NCBI RefSeq assembly: GCF_001463905.1
Contig: NZ_BBWR01000003.1
Span: 309,095-373,094, forward strand
Source of the DNA: Aureimonas frigidaquae
GTDB taxonomy: Bacteria; Pseudomonadota; Alphaproteobacteria; Rhizobiales; Rhizobiaceae
Direction: 5' to 3'
Length of the DNA: 64,000 nt
Shown here: positions 26,836-36,408 of the stretch, in pieces
How positions within the stretch are numbered: the stretch's first letter is position 1
How the letters are laid out: the number at the start of each line of letters is the position of its first letter
Made by a program: the position numbers and the translations under genes
Notes under the pieces: model-generated
What the model was told of the DNA's origin: nothing
Databases searched by the model: none
Seen by the model: only the letters and a program-made list of their open reading frames with translations

Positions 26836-27528
26836 ATGACCCTGCCGCGCCGTTACATCCTGCCCGTCCTCGCCATGACGCTGATCGTCCTGGCGTCGAA
26901 CATCGCCGTGCAATTCCCCGTTGCGGGGCAGGTCGGTCCCCTGTCGCTGGGCGATCTTCTGACCTGGGGCGCCTTCGTCTATCCCTTCGCTTTCATCGTG
27001 ACGGATATCAACAACCGGCTGTTCGGCCCGGCCATGGCGCGGCGTGTCGTCTATGCGGGCTTTGCCGCGGCGATTGTCAGCTCCATCGTCTTCCCGCCGC
27101 TGCTGCATGCCTGGGGCCTGGTGCCCTTCGGGCTGGAAACGGGCCGTCTCGTGCGCATCGCGCTGGCAAGCGGCACGGCGTTTCTGTTTGCGCAGCTTCT
27201 CGACATCGTCGTCTTCAACCGCTTGCGCCGCCGTAGCTGGTGGAAGGCGCCGCTCGCCTCCGGCGTGGCCGGCACCATCCTCGATACGGCGATCTTCTTC
27301 TCGCTCGCCTTCGCGCCCATCTTCCTGTTCCTGGGGCCGAACGAGCCCTTCGCGCTGGAAGCCGCCCCGCTTTTCGGCGTGCTGCCGGTCGAGGCGGCGC
27401 GCTGGGTGTCCTGGGCGCTGGGCGATTTTACGGTCAAGCTCGCTGTCGCGGTGTTCGGGCTCGTCCCCTACCGGGTGGTGATCAACGCCTTCCTGCCCTA
27501 TCGGGATGCGCCGACCGTCAAGGCTTGA
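26836..27528 (+). CDS. Queuosine precursor transporter
   Basis: A 230-residue inner-membrane protein of the YhhQ/VUT (COG1738) family with about six hydrophobic segments. It carries the family motif FVYPFAFIVTDINNRLFGP near residues 48-66. These proteins import preQ0 or preQ1, or salvage queuine, for tRNA queuosine modification. The preceding preQ1-type riboswitch supports that role and suggests feedback control by the imported base. It converges with the gene at 27553. Confidence 0.93.
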   Translation: MTLPRRYILPVLAMTLIVLASNIAVQFPVAGQVGPLSLGDLLTWGAFVYPFAFIVTDINNRLFGPAMARRVVYAGFAAAIVSSIVFPPLLHAWGLVPFGLETGRLVRIALASGTAFLFAQLLDIVVFNRLRRRSWWKAPLASGVAGTILDTAIFFSLAFAPIFLFLGPNEPFALEAAPLFGVLPVEAARWVSWALGDFTVKLAVAVFGLVPYRVVINAFLPYRDAPTVKA

Positions 27529-27552
27529 GTCCCAAAGGACGCGGCCGGCGCC

Positions 27553-28554
27553 TCACGGTGCGTCGATGAGCCGGAATTCCAGATAGAGGTTGCGCTGGAA
27601 GAAAGAGCCGTTGTCGTCCGAGGCAATGGCGAGGATCGTAGCGCCCGCCGCGTCGCGGACGATATCCAGCGCTTCCATATTGTCGATCTCGTAGCGGCCG
27701 TCGGCCTCCATGATCACGGGCCCATCGACGCGCGCGCCGACTGCGATGGTCCGGCCGTCGATCCGCCGCAGGCGCATGCCGATCCGCCCAAGCCCCTCAT
27801 AGCGCCGCTCCAGAAGGACGAGGTCGCCATCTGGCAGGAACGCGCCATCCGTCACATGCCAGGGCGCCTCGCGCGCGACGGTGAAGATACCGCCCTTCGG
27901 CCCCAGCACGGCGGCGAAGAGATCGCCCTTGCCATCGAGCGACTGCTCGCTGACGATGACGGGCGCGCCCGCCAGGCGGCTGTCCGGCGGCGCGATCGCG
28001 ATGGTTTCCAGGCCCGCATTGCGGCGCAGCTCACGCAAGGGAATGCGGATATCCAGGCGCTCGCCTTCAGGGCTCGTCAGCGGCGCTTGCGCGTCGTAGA
28101 CGGCCACCCGGTGGTCGCGCTCGAAGGCCACGAGAATTGCGTCTTGACCGATGGCCAGTCCTTCCGCATCCGCATCGCCCTTGGCTGGCTGCGGCCGCCC
28201 CTGCGCATCCAGGATGGGGGCGATGCGGGCGTCGCCGATGCCGGTCGGAACGCCGTCCGGCCCGCGCAGGATCGCGCCTTCGAACCAGAAGCCCGTATCC
28301 GTCACCGCCAGGAACCGCGAGCCCTGCCTGTCCGTGAAGCGCAGGCTCGACACGCCTTGGAGCCGACGATCCGAGGCGCGGAAGCTGAAGCCCCCGCGAA
28401 ATTCCAGCATGCCGAAGCGCGTCTCGGCCGAGCCGGCCTTGAACCGCATGATGGGCGTGGCGTCGATGGACAGGCCGGCCGGGGCAGCCGCGCCCGTCGC
28501 GGCCATGGCAGTACAGGCGATGATGGCGGCGAGCGCCGCCACGGCGCGCAGCAT
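27553..28554 (-). CDS. Exported esterase-like protein of the phytase-like family
   Basis: A 333-residue protein with a signal peptide (about residues 1-23) and an 'esterase-like activity of phytase' beta-propeller-like domain. Typical segments include GVSSLRFTDRQGSRFLAVTDTGFW, here near residues 68-90. The family is named from weak activity on esters and has no settled biological role. The ATG at 28554 overlaps the cobT stop by one base, so it is the last gene of the cobS-cobT transcript. A TTG at 28557 is an alternative start. Export to the periplasm is inferred. Confidence 0.8.
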   Translation of the reverse strand: MLRAVAALAAIIACTAMAATGAAAPAGLSIDATPIMRFKAGSAETRFGMLEFRGGFSFRASDRRLQGVSSLRFTDRQGSRFLAVTDTGFWFEGAILRGPDGVPTGIGDARIAPILDAQGRPQPAKGDADAEGLAIGQDAILVAFERDHRVAVYDAQAPLTSPEGERLDIRIPLRELRRNAGLETIAIAPPDSRLAGAPVIVSEQSLDGKGDLFAAVLGPKGGIFTVAREAPWHVTDGAFLPDGDLVLLERRYEGLGRIGMRLRRIDGRTIAVGARVDGPVIMEADGRYEIDNMEALDIVRDAAGATILAIASDDNGSFFQRNLYLEFRLIDAP

Positions 28555-30449
28555 CAATGGCGGGTTCCGGAACGCCGGCGCCGGCCTGTCTGTTCTTCCT
28601 GCTCGAACAGGGCGGCAAGCTGCTCGGTCATGGCGCCGGCCAGTTCCTCCGCATCGATGATGGTGACGGCACGGCGGTAGTAGCGTGTCACATCGTGTCC
28701 GATGCCGATGGCGAGTAGCTCCACGGGCGAGCGCTGCTCGATCTCCTCGATCACGGCGCGCAGATGCCGTTCCAGGTAATTGCCCGGATTGGCCGAGGAG
28801 GTGGAATCATCCACTGGCGCGCCATCCGAGATGACCATCAGGATACGGCGCTGCTCGCTGCGGCCGAGGAGCCGGTTGTGCGCCCAGATCAGCGCCTCGC
28901 CGTCGATATTTTCCTTCAACAGGCCTTCGCGCATCATCAGGCCCAGATTGCGCTTGGCACGCCGCCAGGGCGCGTCGGCCGCCTTGTAGACGATGTGGCG
29001 TATATCGTTCAGCCGGCCGGGCCGCGGCTGCTTGCCTTCCTTGCGCCAGAGCTCCTGCGACTGGCCACCCTTCCAGGCGCGGGTCGTGAAGCCGAGGACC
29101 TCCACCTTCACGCCGCAGCGCTCCAGCGTGCGCGCCAGAATGTCGGCGCAGGTTGCGGCAACGGAAATCGGCCGGCCGCGCATCGATCCCGAATTGTCGA
29201 TGAGCAGGGTGACGATCGTGTCGCGGAAATCGGTATCCCGCTCCATCTTGTAGGACAGGGGCTGCATCGGGTCCGTCACCAGCCGGATCAGCCGGGCGGT
29301 GTCGAGGTAGCCTTCCTCCAGATCGAAGTCCCAGGAGCGGTTCTGCTGGGCCATCAGCCGCCGCTGCAAACGGTTGGCAAGACGGCCGACGACGCCCTGC
29401 AGCGCCGACAATTGCTTGTCCAGGAAGGCGCGAAGCCGGTCCAGTTCCTCTTCGTCGCAAAGCTCCTCGGCGCCGACCACCTCGTCGAACTGCGGCGTGA
29501 AGATCTTGTAGTCGCTTTCCCCGGCCTGCAGGGACAGGGGCTGATTGGGGCGGCGCGTATCGCCCGGCGTCTCTGTATCGGCGGAATCGTCCTCGGACGG
29601 ATCGTCGCTCGTCGCATCCGATGCTTCCGATTGGGCGTCGTCCTCGCTCTCGCCCTCGATATCGGTTTCCTGCGGCTGCGCGTCCTGTTGACCGGCTTCC
29701 TTTTCGGCGCCCGTCTCCTCGTTGTCGCGGGACTGGTTGTCGCTCGCCTCGTCCTCGTCTTGGCTGTCCTCGGGCTCTTCGTTGGCCAGTTCCTCGGCCA
29801 TCTCCATCGCCACGAGCATGTCGCGCATGGCGCGGGAAAAGGCGCGCTGATCCTCGATCAGGTCGTTCAGGCGGTCGAAGCGGTTGCCCGCCCGTTCGGC
29901 GATCCAGTCGCGCCAGACATCGACCACCGCCTGGCCGCTCCGCGGGATGGGCCGGCCGGTCAGCTGCTCGCGCAAGAGCAGCGCGATGGCATCCTCGAGC
30001 GGGGCTTCCGTCTTGTCGGTCACGGCCGACAGGTTGGAGCGCTGGAACTTGTCTTCCAGCATGGCGGCCAGATTGTCACCTACGCCCTGCATGGCATTGG
30101 CGCCGATCGCCTCGCAGCGGGCCTGCTCGGCCGCATCGAAGATGGCCCGCGCATTGCGCCCCTCCGGCGACAGGGTGGCATGGATGCGCGCATCGTGCCG
30201 AGCGCGCCGAAGCGCCATCGCATCCGACAGGCCTCGCGTCACGGCGACATCGTTGCCGGTCGGCCGCTTGGGCAGGTCGGGCAGGCGCGCCTTGGAGCCG
30301 GTCAGGCCGGGCCGCTCATTGCCGAAACTGACGTCGAGCTCACCTTCCCCGGCAATGGCACGCATGCAGCCCGTGACCGCGCGCCGGAACGGCTCACGGT
30401 CGAATGCGGGCATGGTTCCGGGCCGCTGATTGTCGCCGGGGCGTGCCAT
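28554..30449 (-). CDS. cobT: Aerobic cobaltochelatase subunit CobT
   Basis: A 631-residue subunit of the ATP-driven CobN-CobS-CobT complex that inserts cobalt into hydrogenobyrinic acid diamide in vitamin B12 synthesis. A helical N-terminal region is followed by a long acidic linker (about residues 215-310, rich in Asp, Glu, Gln and Ser). The C-terminal von Willebrand A domain carries the MIDAS motif DNSGS near 418-422. This matches the known CobT layout. It lies 3 bases after cobS. The other B12 genes, cobN included, are not in the window. Confidence 0.95.
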   Translation of the reverse strand: MARPGDNQRPGTMPAFDREPFRRAVTGCMRAIAGEGELDVSFGNERPGLTGSKARLPDLPKRPTGNDVAVTRGLSDAMALRRARHDARIHATLSPEGRNARAIFDAAEQARCEAIGANAMQGVGDNLAAMLEDKFQRSNLSAVTDKTEAPLEDAIALLLREQLTGRPIPRSGQAVVDVWRDWIAERAGNRFDRLNDLIEDQRAFSRAMRDMLVAMEMAEELANEEPEDSQDEDEASDNQSRDNEETGAEKEAGQQDAQPQETDIEGESEDDAQSEASDATSDDPSEDDSADTETPGDTRRPNQPLSLQAGESDYKIFTPQFDEVVGAEELCDEEELDRLRAFLDKQLSALQGVVGRLANRLQRRLMAQQNRSWDFDLEEGYLDTARLIRLVTDPMQPLSYKMERDTDFRDTIVTLLIDNSGSMRGRPISVAATCADILARTLERCGVKVEVLGFTTRAWKGGQSQELWRKEGKQPRPGRLNDIRHIVYKAADAPWRRAKRNLGLMMREGLLKENIDGEALIWAHNRLLGRSEQRRILMVISDGAPVDDSTSSANPGNYLERHLRAVIEEIEQRSPVELLAIGIGHDVTRYYRRAVTIIDAEELAGAMTEQLAALFEQEEQTGRRRRSGTRH

Positions 30450-30452
30450 GGC

Positions 30453-31439
30453 TCAGTCGAGCACGAGGTTGGCGGCAGACTCGGGCAGTTCCTCGCCGAA
30501 GGCCCGCTGGTAGAACTCGGCCACGAGGGGCCGCTCCAGCTCGTCGCACTTGTTCAGGAAGGTCAGGCGGAAGGCAAAGCCCACATCGGCGAAGATCTCG
30601 GCATTCTCGGCCCAGGTAATCACGGTGCGCGGGCTCATGACGGTCGACAGGTCGCCGTTGACGAAGGCCGAGCGGGTCAGGTCGGCCACGCGCACCATGC
30701 GCGAAACGGTCTGCCGCCCCTCCTTGGTATCGAAGTGCCGCGCCTTGGCCAGCACGATCCCGACCTCGTTGTCATGCGGCAGGTAGTTCAGGACCGTCAC
30801 GATGGACCAACGGTCCATCTGCGCCTGGTTGATCTGCTGCGTGCCGTGATACAGGCCCGTCGTATCGCCCAGGCCCACCGTGTTGGCCGTCGCAAACAGG
30901 CGGAAGGCCGGGTGCGGGCGGATGACGCGGCTCTGGTCCAGGAGCGTCAGGCGACCGCTGGATTCCAGAACGCGCTGGATGACGAACATGACGTCCGGCC
31001 GGCCGGCATCGTACTCGTCGAAAACGAGCGCCACGTTGTTCTGATAGGCCCAGGGCAGGATTCCGTCGCGGAACTCCGTCACCTGCAGGCCTTCACGCAC
31101 GGTGATCGCATCCTTGCCGACCAGGTCGATGCGGCTGACATGGCTGTCGAGGTTCACACGCACGCAGGGCCAGTTCAGGCGCGCCGCCACCTGTTCGATA
31201 TGGGTCGACTTGCCGGTGCCGTGGAAGCCGGACACCATGACCCGCCGGTTCTTGGCAAAACCCGCCAGGATCGCCAGCGTCGTCTGGCGATCGAACAGGT
31301 AGTCCGGATCGATCTCCGGCACATGCGGACCCGCGACCGAATAGGCGGGTACTTTCAAATCACTCTCGAAACCGAAGGTTTCGCGGACGGAGACGATGGC
31401 ATCGGGCAACCCGGCCACTTCCTGTTCCGCTGCACTCAT
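30453..31439 (-). CDS. cobS: Aerobic cobaltochelatase subunit CobS
   Basis: A 328-residue AAA+ ATPase with Walker [10 protein letters not shown] at residues 71-79 and Walker B LVFDEYD, plus the sensor region [10 protein letters not shown]. CobS and CobT form a two-tiered ring that drives cobalt insertion by CobN. The start at 31439 has a GGAGG ribosome site 5 bases upstream; a longer reading from 31484 lacks one. There is no long leader or cobalamin-riboswitch element before it. It is followed at once by cobT. Confidence 0.95.
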   Translation of the reverse strand: MSAAEQEVAGLPDAIVSVRETFGFESDLKVPAYSVAGPHVPEIDPDYLFDRQTTLAILAGFAKNRRVMVSGFHGTGKSTHIEQVAARLNWPCVRVNLDSHVSRIDLVGKDAITVREGLQVTEFRDGILPWAYQNNVALVFDEYDAGRPDVMFVIQRVLESSGRLTLLDQSRVIRPHPAFRLFATANTVGLGDTTGLYHGTQQINQAQMDRWSIVTVLNYLPHDNEVGIVLAKARHFDTKEGRQTVSRMVRVADLTRSAFVNGDLSTVMSPRTVITWAENAEIFADVGFAFRLTFLNKCDELERPLVAEFYQRAFGEELPESAANLVLD

Positions 31440-31535
31440 CACACCTCCAAGGACCGGCATCGACCTCGGACACCGGTCAGTCACCTTATCGCGCTCGTTT
31501 GTGTAGAATCTTTCCCGCGCCTTTTGAAGCCGATA

Positions 31536-32144
31536 TCAGCAGAAACCGGCCTGTTTCAGGAGCTTGTAAGCCTGGATAACCTCGCGCAGGCGATCCTCGT
31601 TCCCCCGGTCGCCGCCATTGGCGTCCGGATGGTACTGCTTGACCAGTGCCTTGTAGCGCAGGCGGATGGCCCCGCCATTGGCATCCTGCGCGACGCCGAG
31701 CGTTTCCATCGCCTTGATCTCCAGCGTGCGGGGCCGCCGGCGCGGGCCTTCGCGCCGCGGCAATTCACCATCGCGGAACAGGTTGTAGGCGTGGGTGTGG
31801 CGGCTCCAGCGCGGTGTCGGACGGCCGGTCCCCTGCGCCGGGCCGGGCGTGCCTTCGGAACTGGCGCCCATCTTCCAGGTCGGCCGATGGCCGGTCAGCG
31901 AATCCTTCAGGAAGCGTTGGATGTCCGTGTCCGCCAGCCCTGAGAAGTAGTTGTAGCTCTTGTTGTAGAGCCGCACATGCTCGAAGCAGAACTGGTAGTA
32001 CTGCCCCTCCTGGTCACGACCGCGCGGCGCCCGGTGGGTTCCGGGTTCACAGCAGCCCTCCCACGCACAGGCGGGAGCCTCGTGCTGCGGCTTGTCGCTT
32101 TGCCGGACCCTGATCCGGTCGAAATATTTGGAGTCGAGTTTCAT
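31536..32144 (-). CDS. DnaJ-domain protein
   Basis: A 202-residue protein whose J domain is at the C-terminus (about residues 143-200), with the HPD motif at 172-174. The N-terminal half is specific to alphaproteobacteria and has spaced cysteines (C26, C31, C32, C53) that may bind metal. J domains stimulate the ATPase of DnaK-type chaperones; the partner here is unknown. The start at 32144 agrees with the family N-terminus. The order cobS, DnaJ-like, bolA is conserved in Rhizobiales; the reason is not known. Confidence 0.9.
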   Translation of the reverse strand: MKLDSKYFDRIRVRQSDKPQHEAPACAWEGCCEPGTHRAPRGRDQEGQYYQFCFEHVRLYNKSYNYFSGLADTDIQRFLKDSLTGHRPTWKMGASSEGTPGPAQGTGRPTPRWSRHTHAYNLFRDGELPRREGPRRRPRTLEIKAMETLGVAQDANGGAIRLRYKALVKQYHPDANGGDRGNEDRLREVIQAYKLLKQAGFC

Positions 32145-32259
32145 GACCGGACAATTATGGGAGCGCGATACCCGCCGAACAAGAATTGACAGACGGGAAA
32201 AGCCGCGCAAAACGAATTCGATGCCCGCAGCCCTGCGGGCCTGGAAAGCACGGTGACGC

Positions 32260-32559
32260 ATGACGATCAAGTCGGCCATTGAGAACAAGCTGACGCAGGC
32301 TTTCGCGCCCGACCGGCTCGACGTCGTGAACGAAAGCCACCTCCATGCGGGCCATCATCACGATACGAGCCACCACGCGGCCTTCGACGGTTCCGGGGAA
32401 ACCCATTTTCGGGTGCGCATCGTGGCCGCGTCCTTTGCGGCGATGAGCCGCATCGACCGGCACCGCGCCATCAACGCGGCGCTGGCGCAGGAGCTGGCGG
32501 GTGGGGTGCATGCGCTCGCCATCGAGGTTGCCGCTCCCGGCGAGGCGACGCGGTGGTGA
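32260..32559 (+). CDS. bolA: BolA-family protein
   Basis: A 99-residue protein with a complete BolA domain. The conserved histidine-rich loop (NESHLHAGHHHD) is followed by ETHFRVRIVAASF and the helix RIDRHRAINAAL. BolA proteins partner with monothiol glutaredoxins in iron-sulfur trafficking, and some bind DNA. Start and length agree with homologs. It is divergent from the DnaJ-like gene and overlaps the next gene by 7 bases, so the two are probably co-transcribed. Confidence 0.93.
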   Translation: MTIKSAIENKLTQAFAPDRLDVVNESHLHAGHHHDTSHHAAFDGSGETHFRVRIVAASFAAMSRIDRHRAINAALAQELAGGVHALAIEVAAPGEATRW

Positions 32560-33269
32560 CACCGCTCCGGCGCCGGTACCGACGCTTGCGCCGCAACCGG
32601 CTGGGGGCGGGGCTCGCGCTGACGATCGGCCTGTCCATGCTGGCCGGCATGACGGATGCCATCGGCTTCATGATGATCGGATCCTACGTCTCATTCATGA
32701 GCGGCAACACGACGGATTTTGCCGCCGCCATGATCCGGGGCGAGTTCGCCCATGCGCTGCTTCTGGGCGGGATCCTCGCCTGTTTCGTCGCCGGGAACGC
32801 GCTGGGCGAGATCGTCGGCCGCCGGATCGGTCGAACGAACGGGCAGATCCTCTGGATCGTCGCGCTGCTCATTCCCGTGCCGCTGGTGCTGCCCGGGCCG
32901 GTCTGGCCGATTCTGGCGGTGGTGCTGGCCATGGGCATGCTCAATGCGGCGATCGAGCAGGTGGAGGGCCAGGCCTTCGGCATCACCTTCGTGACAGGCG
33001 CCCTGTCCCGCTTCGGGCGCGGGCTCGGCCGGCGCCTGACGGGCGACAGGGACACGACATGGACCTTCCAGATCACCCCCTGGGTCGGCATGATCGCCGG
33101 CGCCATGGTGGGTGCGGGTGCCTACCGGCTGATTCCGCAGGCGGGCCTTCTGGTTCCGGCGGGCTTCAGCCTCGTCATGGCGCTCGCCATGCTCTTCATC
33201 CCGATGCGCTGGCGCGCGCGTTATACGGCGCCTGTGGCGGTCAGGCGGTCCGGCCCAACTCGTCGGTAA
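32553..33269 (+). CDS. YoaK family (DUF1275) membrane protein
   Basis: A 238-residue integral membrane protein with about six hydrophobic segments and the DUF1275 signature (GMTDAIGFMMIGSYVSFMSG near residues 31-51, then NTTDFA). Function is unknown. It uses a GTG start at 32553 that lies inside the bolA stop region, so translation may be coupled to bolA. Its C-terminal 29 bases run past the stop codon of aroB on the opposite strand. Confidence 0.88.
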   Translation: MVTPLRRRYRRLRRNRLGAGLALTIGLSMLAGMTDAIGFMMIGSYVSFMSGNTTDFAAAMIRGEFAHALLLGGILACFVAGNALGEIVGRRIGRTNGQILWIVALLIPVPLVLPGPVWPILAVVLAMGMLNAAIEQVEGQAFGITFVTGALSRFGRGLGRRLTGDRDTTWTFQITPWVGMIAGAMVGAGAYRLIPQAGLLVPAGFSLVMALAMLFIPMRWRARYTAPVAVRRSGPTRR

Positions 33270-34377
33270 GGAAGCTGCGGACGGCGTCGGGCTCCACGTC
33301 GCGGGCGATGAAGGAGCGGCCGAGCCCGCGCGACAGGATGAAGGTGAGCTGCCCGCGGCTGACCTTCTTGTCCTGTGCGATGCGCGACATCAGCGTGTCG
33401 ACATTGAAATCCGAGGCCGCGCCCGGAATATCGCCGATGCGGGTGGGCAGGCCCACGGCTTCCAGATGGCGCGTCACGCGCGTCACCTCCTGTCCGTCGA
33501 TCAGGCCGAGCTGGTGCGAGAAGCGGTGTGCAAGGGCCATCCCAATGGCGACCCCCTCGCCATGGACCAGCCGTGCCGCATCGTAGGCCGCCGCCGATTC
33601 GAGCGCATGGCCGAAGGTGTGGCCGAGATTGAGCAGCGCGCGGTCCCCATGCTCGTGCTCGTCCCCGGCGACGACGGCCGCCTTGGCCTCGCAGCAGCGT
33701 GCCACCGCTTCCACCCGCTCCGGCCCGCCAGCGAAGACGGCGGCGTGGTGCGCCTCCAGCCACTCGAAGAAGTCCGGCCGGTCGATCAGGCCGTATTTGG
33801 CGACTTCCGCGTAGCCTGCGGCAAATTCCCGCCGCGTCAGCGTGGACAGAACCTCGGTGTCAGCCAGGACGAGGCGGGGCTGGTAGAAGACGCCGATCAG
33901 GTTCTTGCCACGCGGCGAGTTGATGCCCGTCTTGCCGCCGACCGACGAATCCACCTGCGCCAGGAGGGTGGTCGGCACCTGGACGAACTGCATGCCCCGG
34001 CGCACGATGCCGGCCGCAAAGCCCGCCAGGTCGCCGATCACGCCGCCGCCGAGCGCGATGACCGCATCGCCGCGCTCCAGCCGCGCCTCCAGGATGGAAT
34101 CCACGAGGCCGGTCAGCTTGGCGAAGCTCTTGGTGGTTTCTCCGGCCGGCAGGACGATGGCGACATGGCCGATGCCGGCCGCGTCGAGAGATGCCGACAG
34201 GGCCGGCAGATGCAGCCGGGCGACGTTCTCGTCGGTCACCACCGCCGCCCGGATGCCCGGCATCAGGGCCGCGATGCGTTCCCCGGCTTCAGCGATCAGG
34301 CCCGGGCCGACCAGGATGTCGTAGGATCGGGTGCCGAGATCCACGGCGACGCGTCTTGGCGTATTGGATGGCGTCAT
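33241..34377 (-). CDS. aroB: 3-dehydroquinate synthase
   Basis: A 378-residue enzyme that cyclises DAHP to 3-dehydroquinate with NAD+ and a divalent metal, the second step of the shikimate pathway. Conserved elements include GGGVIGDLAGF, the PTTLLAQVDSSVGGKTGIN region and LNLGHTFGHALE with its metal-binding histidine. Length is normal. It follows aroK by 11 bases in the usual aroK-aroB order, so the two form one operon. Confidence 0.96.
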   Translation of the reverse strand: MTPSNTPRRVAVDLGTRSYDILVGPGLIAEAGERIAALMPGIRAAVVTDENVARLHLPALSASLDAAGIGHVAIVLPAGETTKSFAKLTGLVDSILEARLERGDAVIALGGGVIGDLAGFAAGIVRRGMQFVQVPTTLLAQVDSSVGGKTGINSPRGKNLIGVFYQPRLVLADTEVLSTLTRREFAAGYAEVAKYGLIDRPDFFEWLEAHHAAVFAGGPERVEAVARCCEAKAAVVAGDEHEHGDRALLNLGHTFGHALESAAAYDAARLVHGEGVAIGMALAHRFSHQLGLIDGQEVTRVTRHLEAVGLPTRIGDIPGAASDFNVDTLMSRIAQDKKVSRGQLTFILSRGLGRSFIARDVEPDAVRSFLTDELGRTA

Positions 34378-34388
34378 CGTCGGATCCT

Positions 34389-34970
34389 TCAGGCTTGGTC
34401 GCCGGACCGCGCCCAGCGGTCCAGCGCGGTCACTATCTCGCGGGCGATGGTCTCGCGCCGGGCGTTGCGGCTCTGCACGGTGATATCGGCCTCGGCATAG
34501 ATGGGGTAACGCTGTTCCATCAGCCGCTGCATCACGCCGCGCGGATCGGGTGCCTGCAGGAGCGGCCGGGTCGGCCGCTTGCCGACCCGCTCCATCAACA
34601 GGTCGATATCGGCCTTCAGCCAGACGGTTACGGCCTTCTGGCGCAACAGGCCGCGTGTCGCCTCGTTCATATAGGCGCCGCCGCCGGTTCCGATGACGCG
34701 CGGCCGGTCCTCCACGATGCGGCCGAGCACGCGCGCCTCGAGCGCGCGGAATTCCGTTTCGCCATAGGCGGCGAAGAGTTCCGACACGCTCATGCGCGAG
34801 ACGCGCTCGATCTCGGCGTCGGAATCGACGAAGGGCATTTCCAGCATCTGGGCGAGCTTGCGGCCGATGGTCGTCTTGCCGGCGCCCATCAGGCCGACGA
34901 GCGCGACCGAGCGACCCTGCAGGTCGATCTGGCGGGCGCGCTGCCGGGGCCTGTCGGCGGTCGATGTCAT
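34389..34970 (-). CDS. aroK: Shikimate kinase
   Basis: A 193-residue P-loop kinase that phosphorylates shikimate. Walker A GLMGAGKT is at residues 26-33, with the substrate-binding DSDAEIE and the GTGGGAYMN loop following. A basic N-terminal extension of about 20 residues is common in alphaproteobacteria. The ATG at 34970 is chosen by that pattern; the frame remains open for over a kilobase upstream, which is only xerD read backwards. It is followed by aroB. Confidence 0.95.
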   Translation of the reverse strand: MTSTADRPRQRARQIDLQGRSVALVGLMGAGKTTIGRKLAQMLEMPFVDSDAEIERVSRMSVSELFAAYGETEFRALEARVLGRIVEDRPRVIGTGGGAYMNEATRGLLRQKAVTVWLKADIDLLMERVGKRPTRPLLQAPDPRGVMQRLMEQRYPIYAEADITVQSRNARRETIAREIVTALDRWARSGDQA

Positions 34971-35129
34971 GAAGCGTCCTGCTGCCGCGGGGCGGAAATG
35001 ATGGTTCCGCCCGGAAAACAGGAAAGCACCGGCCACGTCAAGCGCTGCACATCCGCGCAATGCGCCAGGACTGGAAGTGTTAACCCTTCCCGGCCACAAT
35101 GATGCGCAAACCCCAAGCTTTCGATCGCC

Positions 35130-35306
35130 ATGCCCACGCTTGTCCGCCTTCTCTCCGCACTGATCGTCATCGCCGCCATCATCGTGGCGTCGATGGCCCT
35201 GCTCGTGCTCTATGTCGAGCCCAAGCAGCATCCCGTATCGCAGACAGTGCCTTTGCGCACGCTGGGGCAGGGCGAAGAGCCCGCGCCCGGCGCGCCACGG
35301 CCCTGA
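35130..35306 (+). CDS. Small single-pass membrane protein
   Basis: A 58-residue product starting MPTLVRLLSALIVIAAIIVA. A single hydrophobic helix covers about residues 5-29; a short polar tail rich in Pro, Gly and Glu follows (YVEPKQHPVSQTVPLR). Small proteins of this kind sit between aroK and xerD in other Rhizobiales, and the VEPK motif after the helix is the shared feature. It is divergent from aroK and ends 31 bases before xerD. Function is unknown. Confidence 0.65.
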   Translation: MPTLVRLLSALIVIAAIIVASMALLVLYVEPKQHPVSQTVPLRTLGQGEEPAPGAPRP

Positions 35307-35336
35307 CCGGTCTTGGGCCCGGCCCGCGGGGCGACG

Positions 35337-36272
35337 ATGGGTCGTCATGTCGAGAGCTTCCTGGAGGTGATGGCGGTCGAGCGCGGCGCGTCCGATCACA
35401 CGTTGGCGGCCTATGCGCACGATCTCGGCGATGCCGCATCCTTCCTGGCCGGGCGCGGCCAATCGCTGGAGGCGGCCGGCACCGACGCGCTCCGGGCCTA
35501 TCTCGCCGGCCTTTCCGATGCCGGCTTTGCGCCGGCAACCCGGCGGCGGCGGCTGGCGGCGCTGCGCCAGTTCTTCCGGCAACTCTATCTGGACGGCGTG
35601 CGGCCGGACGATCCGACCGGAACCCTGGAGGCCCCGCGCAAGGCGCGGGCGCTGCCGCGCAACCTGTCCGAGGACCAGGCCGGGCGCCTCCTCGACCTTG
35701 CCGAGGCGGAAGTTGAACAGGCGCAGCCTGGCCGTGCACGGCTGCGCGCCGCCCGGCTGCATGCCTTGGCCGAAACGCTTTATGCGACGGGGCTGCGTGT
35801 GTCCGAGCTCATCGCCCTGCCGCGCGCGGTCCTGCGAGCCGGCGGCGGCGCCGTCCTGGTGCGTGGCAAGGGGGGGCGCGACCGGCTGGTGCCCCTGGGC
35901 GAGCGCGCGGCCCCGGCGCTCGCCCGCTTCTCCGCGCTGGAGGGCGAGGCCGGTTCGCCGGCCGGCAGCGAGCGCTGGCTGTTTCCGGCCGTCTCCGCCA
36001 GCGGCCACGTCACCCGCCAGGCCGTGGCGCGGGAGCTGAAAGGGCTGGCGGCGCGGGCGGGGCTGCCACCCTCGGCGGTGTCGCCGCACGTGCTGCGCCA
36101 TGCCTTCGCCAGCCACCTCCTGCAGAATGGCGCAGACCTGCGCGCCGTGCAGGAACTGCTCGGGCATGCCGACATCTCGACGACCGAGATCTACACCCAT
36201 GTCCTGGAGCGGCGGCTCCTCGATCTCGTCAGCGCGCACCATCCCCTGTCGGAGGCCTGGCCGGGCGGCTGA
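35337..36272 (+). CDS. xerD: Site-specific tyrosine recombinase XerD
   Basis: A 311-residue tyrosine recombinase. All six active-site residues are visible: R154, K178, H251, R254, H277 and nucleophile Y286. The N-terminal SAM-like core-binding domain (about 5-90) precedes them. With XerC it resolves chromosome dimers at dif. Location next to aroK and accA is the conserved chromosomal position for XerD rather than that of a phage integrase. The ATG at 35337 is preferred; a TTG at 35313 would add eight residues. Confidence 0.93.
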   Translation: MGRHVESFLEVMAVERGASDHTLAAYAHDLGDAASFLAGRGQSLEAAGTDALRAYLAGLSDAGFAPATRRRRLAALRQFFRQLYLDGVRPDDPTGTLEAPRKARALPRNLSEDQAGRLLDLAEAEVEQAQPGRARLRAARLHALAETLYATGLRVSELIALPRAVLRAGGGAVLVRGKGGRDRLVPLGERAAPALARFSALEGEAGSPAGSERWLFPAVSASGHVTRQAVARELKGLAARAGLPPSAVSPHVLRHAFASHLLQNGADLRAVQELLGHADISTTEIYTHVLERRLLDLVSAHHPLSEAWPGG

Positions 36273-36408
36273 GCCTTGAGGACGCGCCATTTCCTTGACA
36301 AGGCAGGGGCTTGTCGTCAGTTTGCGCCAAAATCACCGGCAGCCAGCGTTTCGACCATCGCGGATGGCGCGCCACGGCTGGCAGAGGGACGGCCGCAGCC
36401 GCTGACGA

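Noticed and set aside
31440..31535. Cobalamin riboswitch before cobS
   Set aside because: The space is under 100 bases and has no B12 box.
28764..31943. Very long open frame antisense to cobT and cobS
   Set aside because: It is the mirror of the two well-recognised chelatase genes in a GC-rich genome. It shows no domain of its own.
35337..36272. Phage or island integrase
   Set aside because: The gene neighbours (aroK, aroB, accA) are the conserved chromosomal setting of XerD, with no attachment-site repeats or phage genes near.
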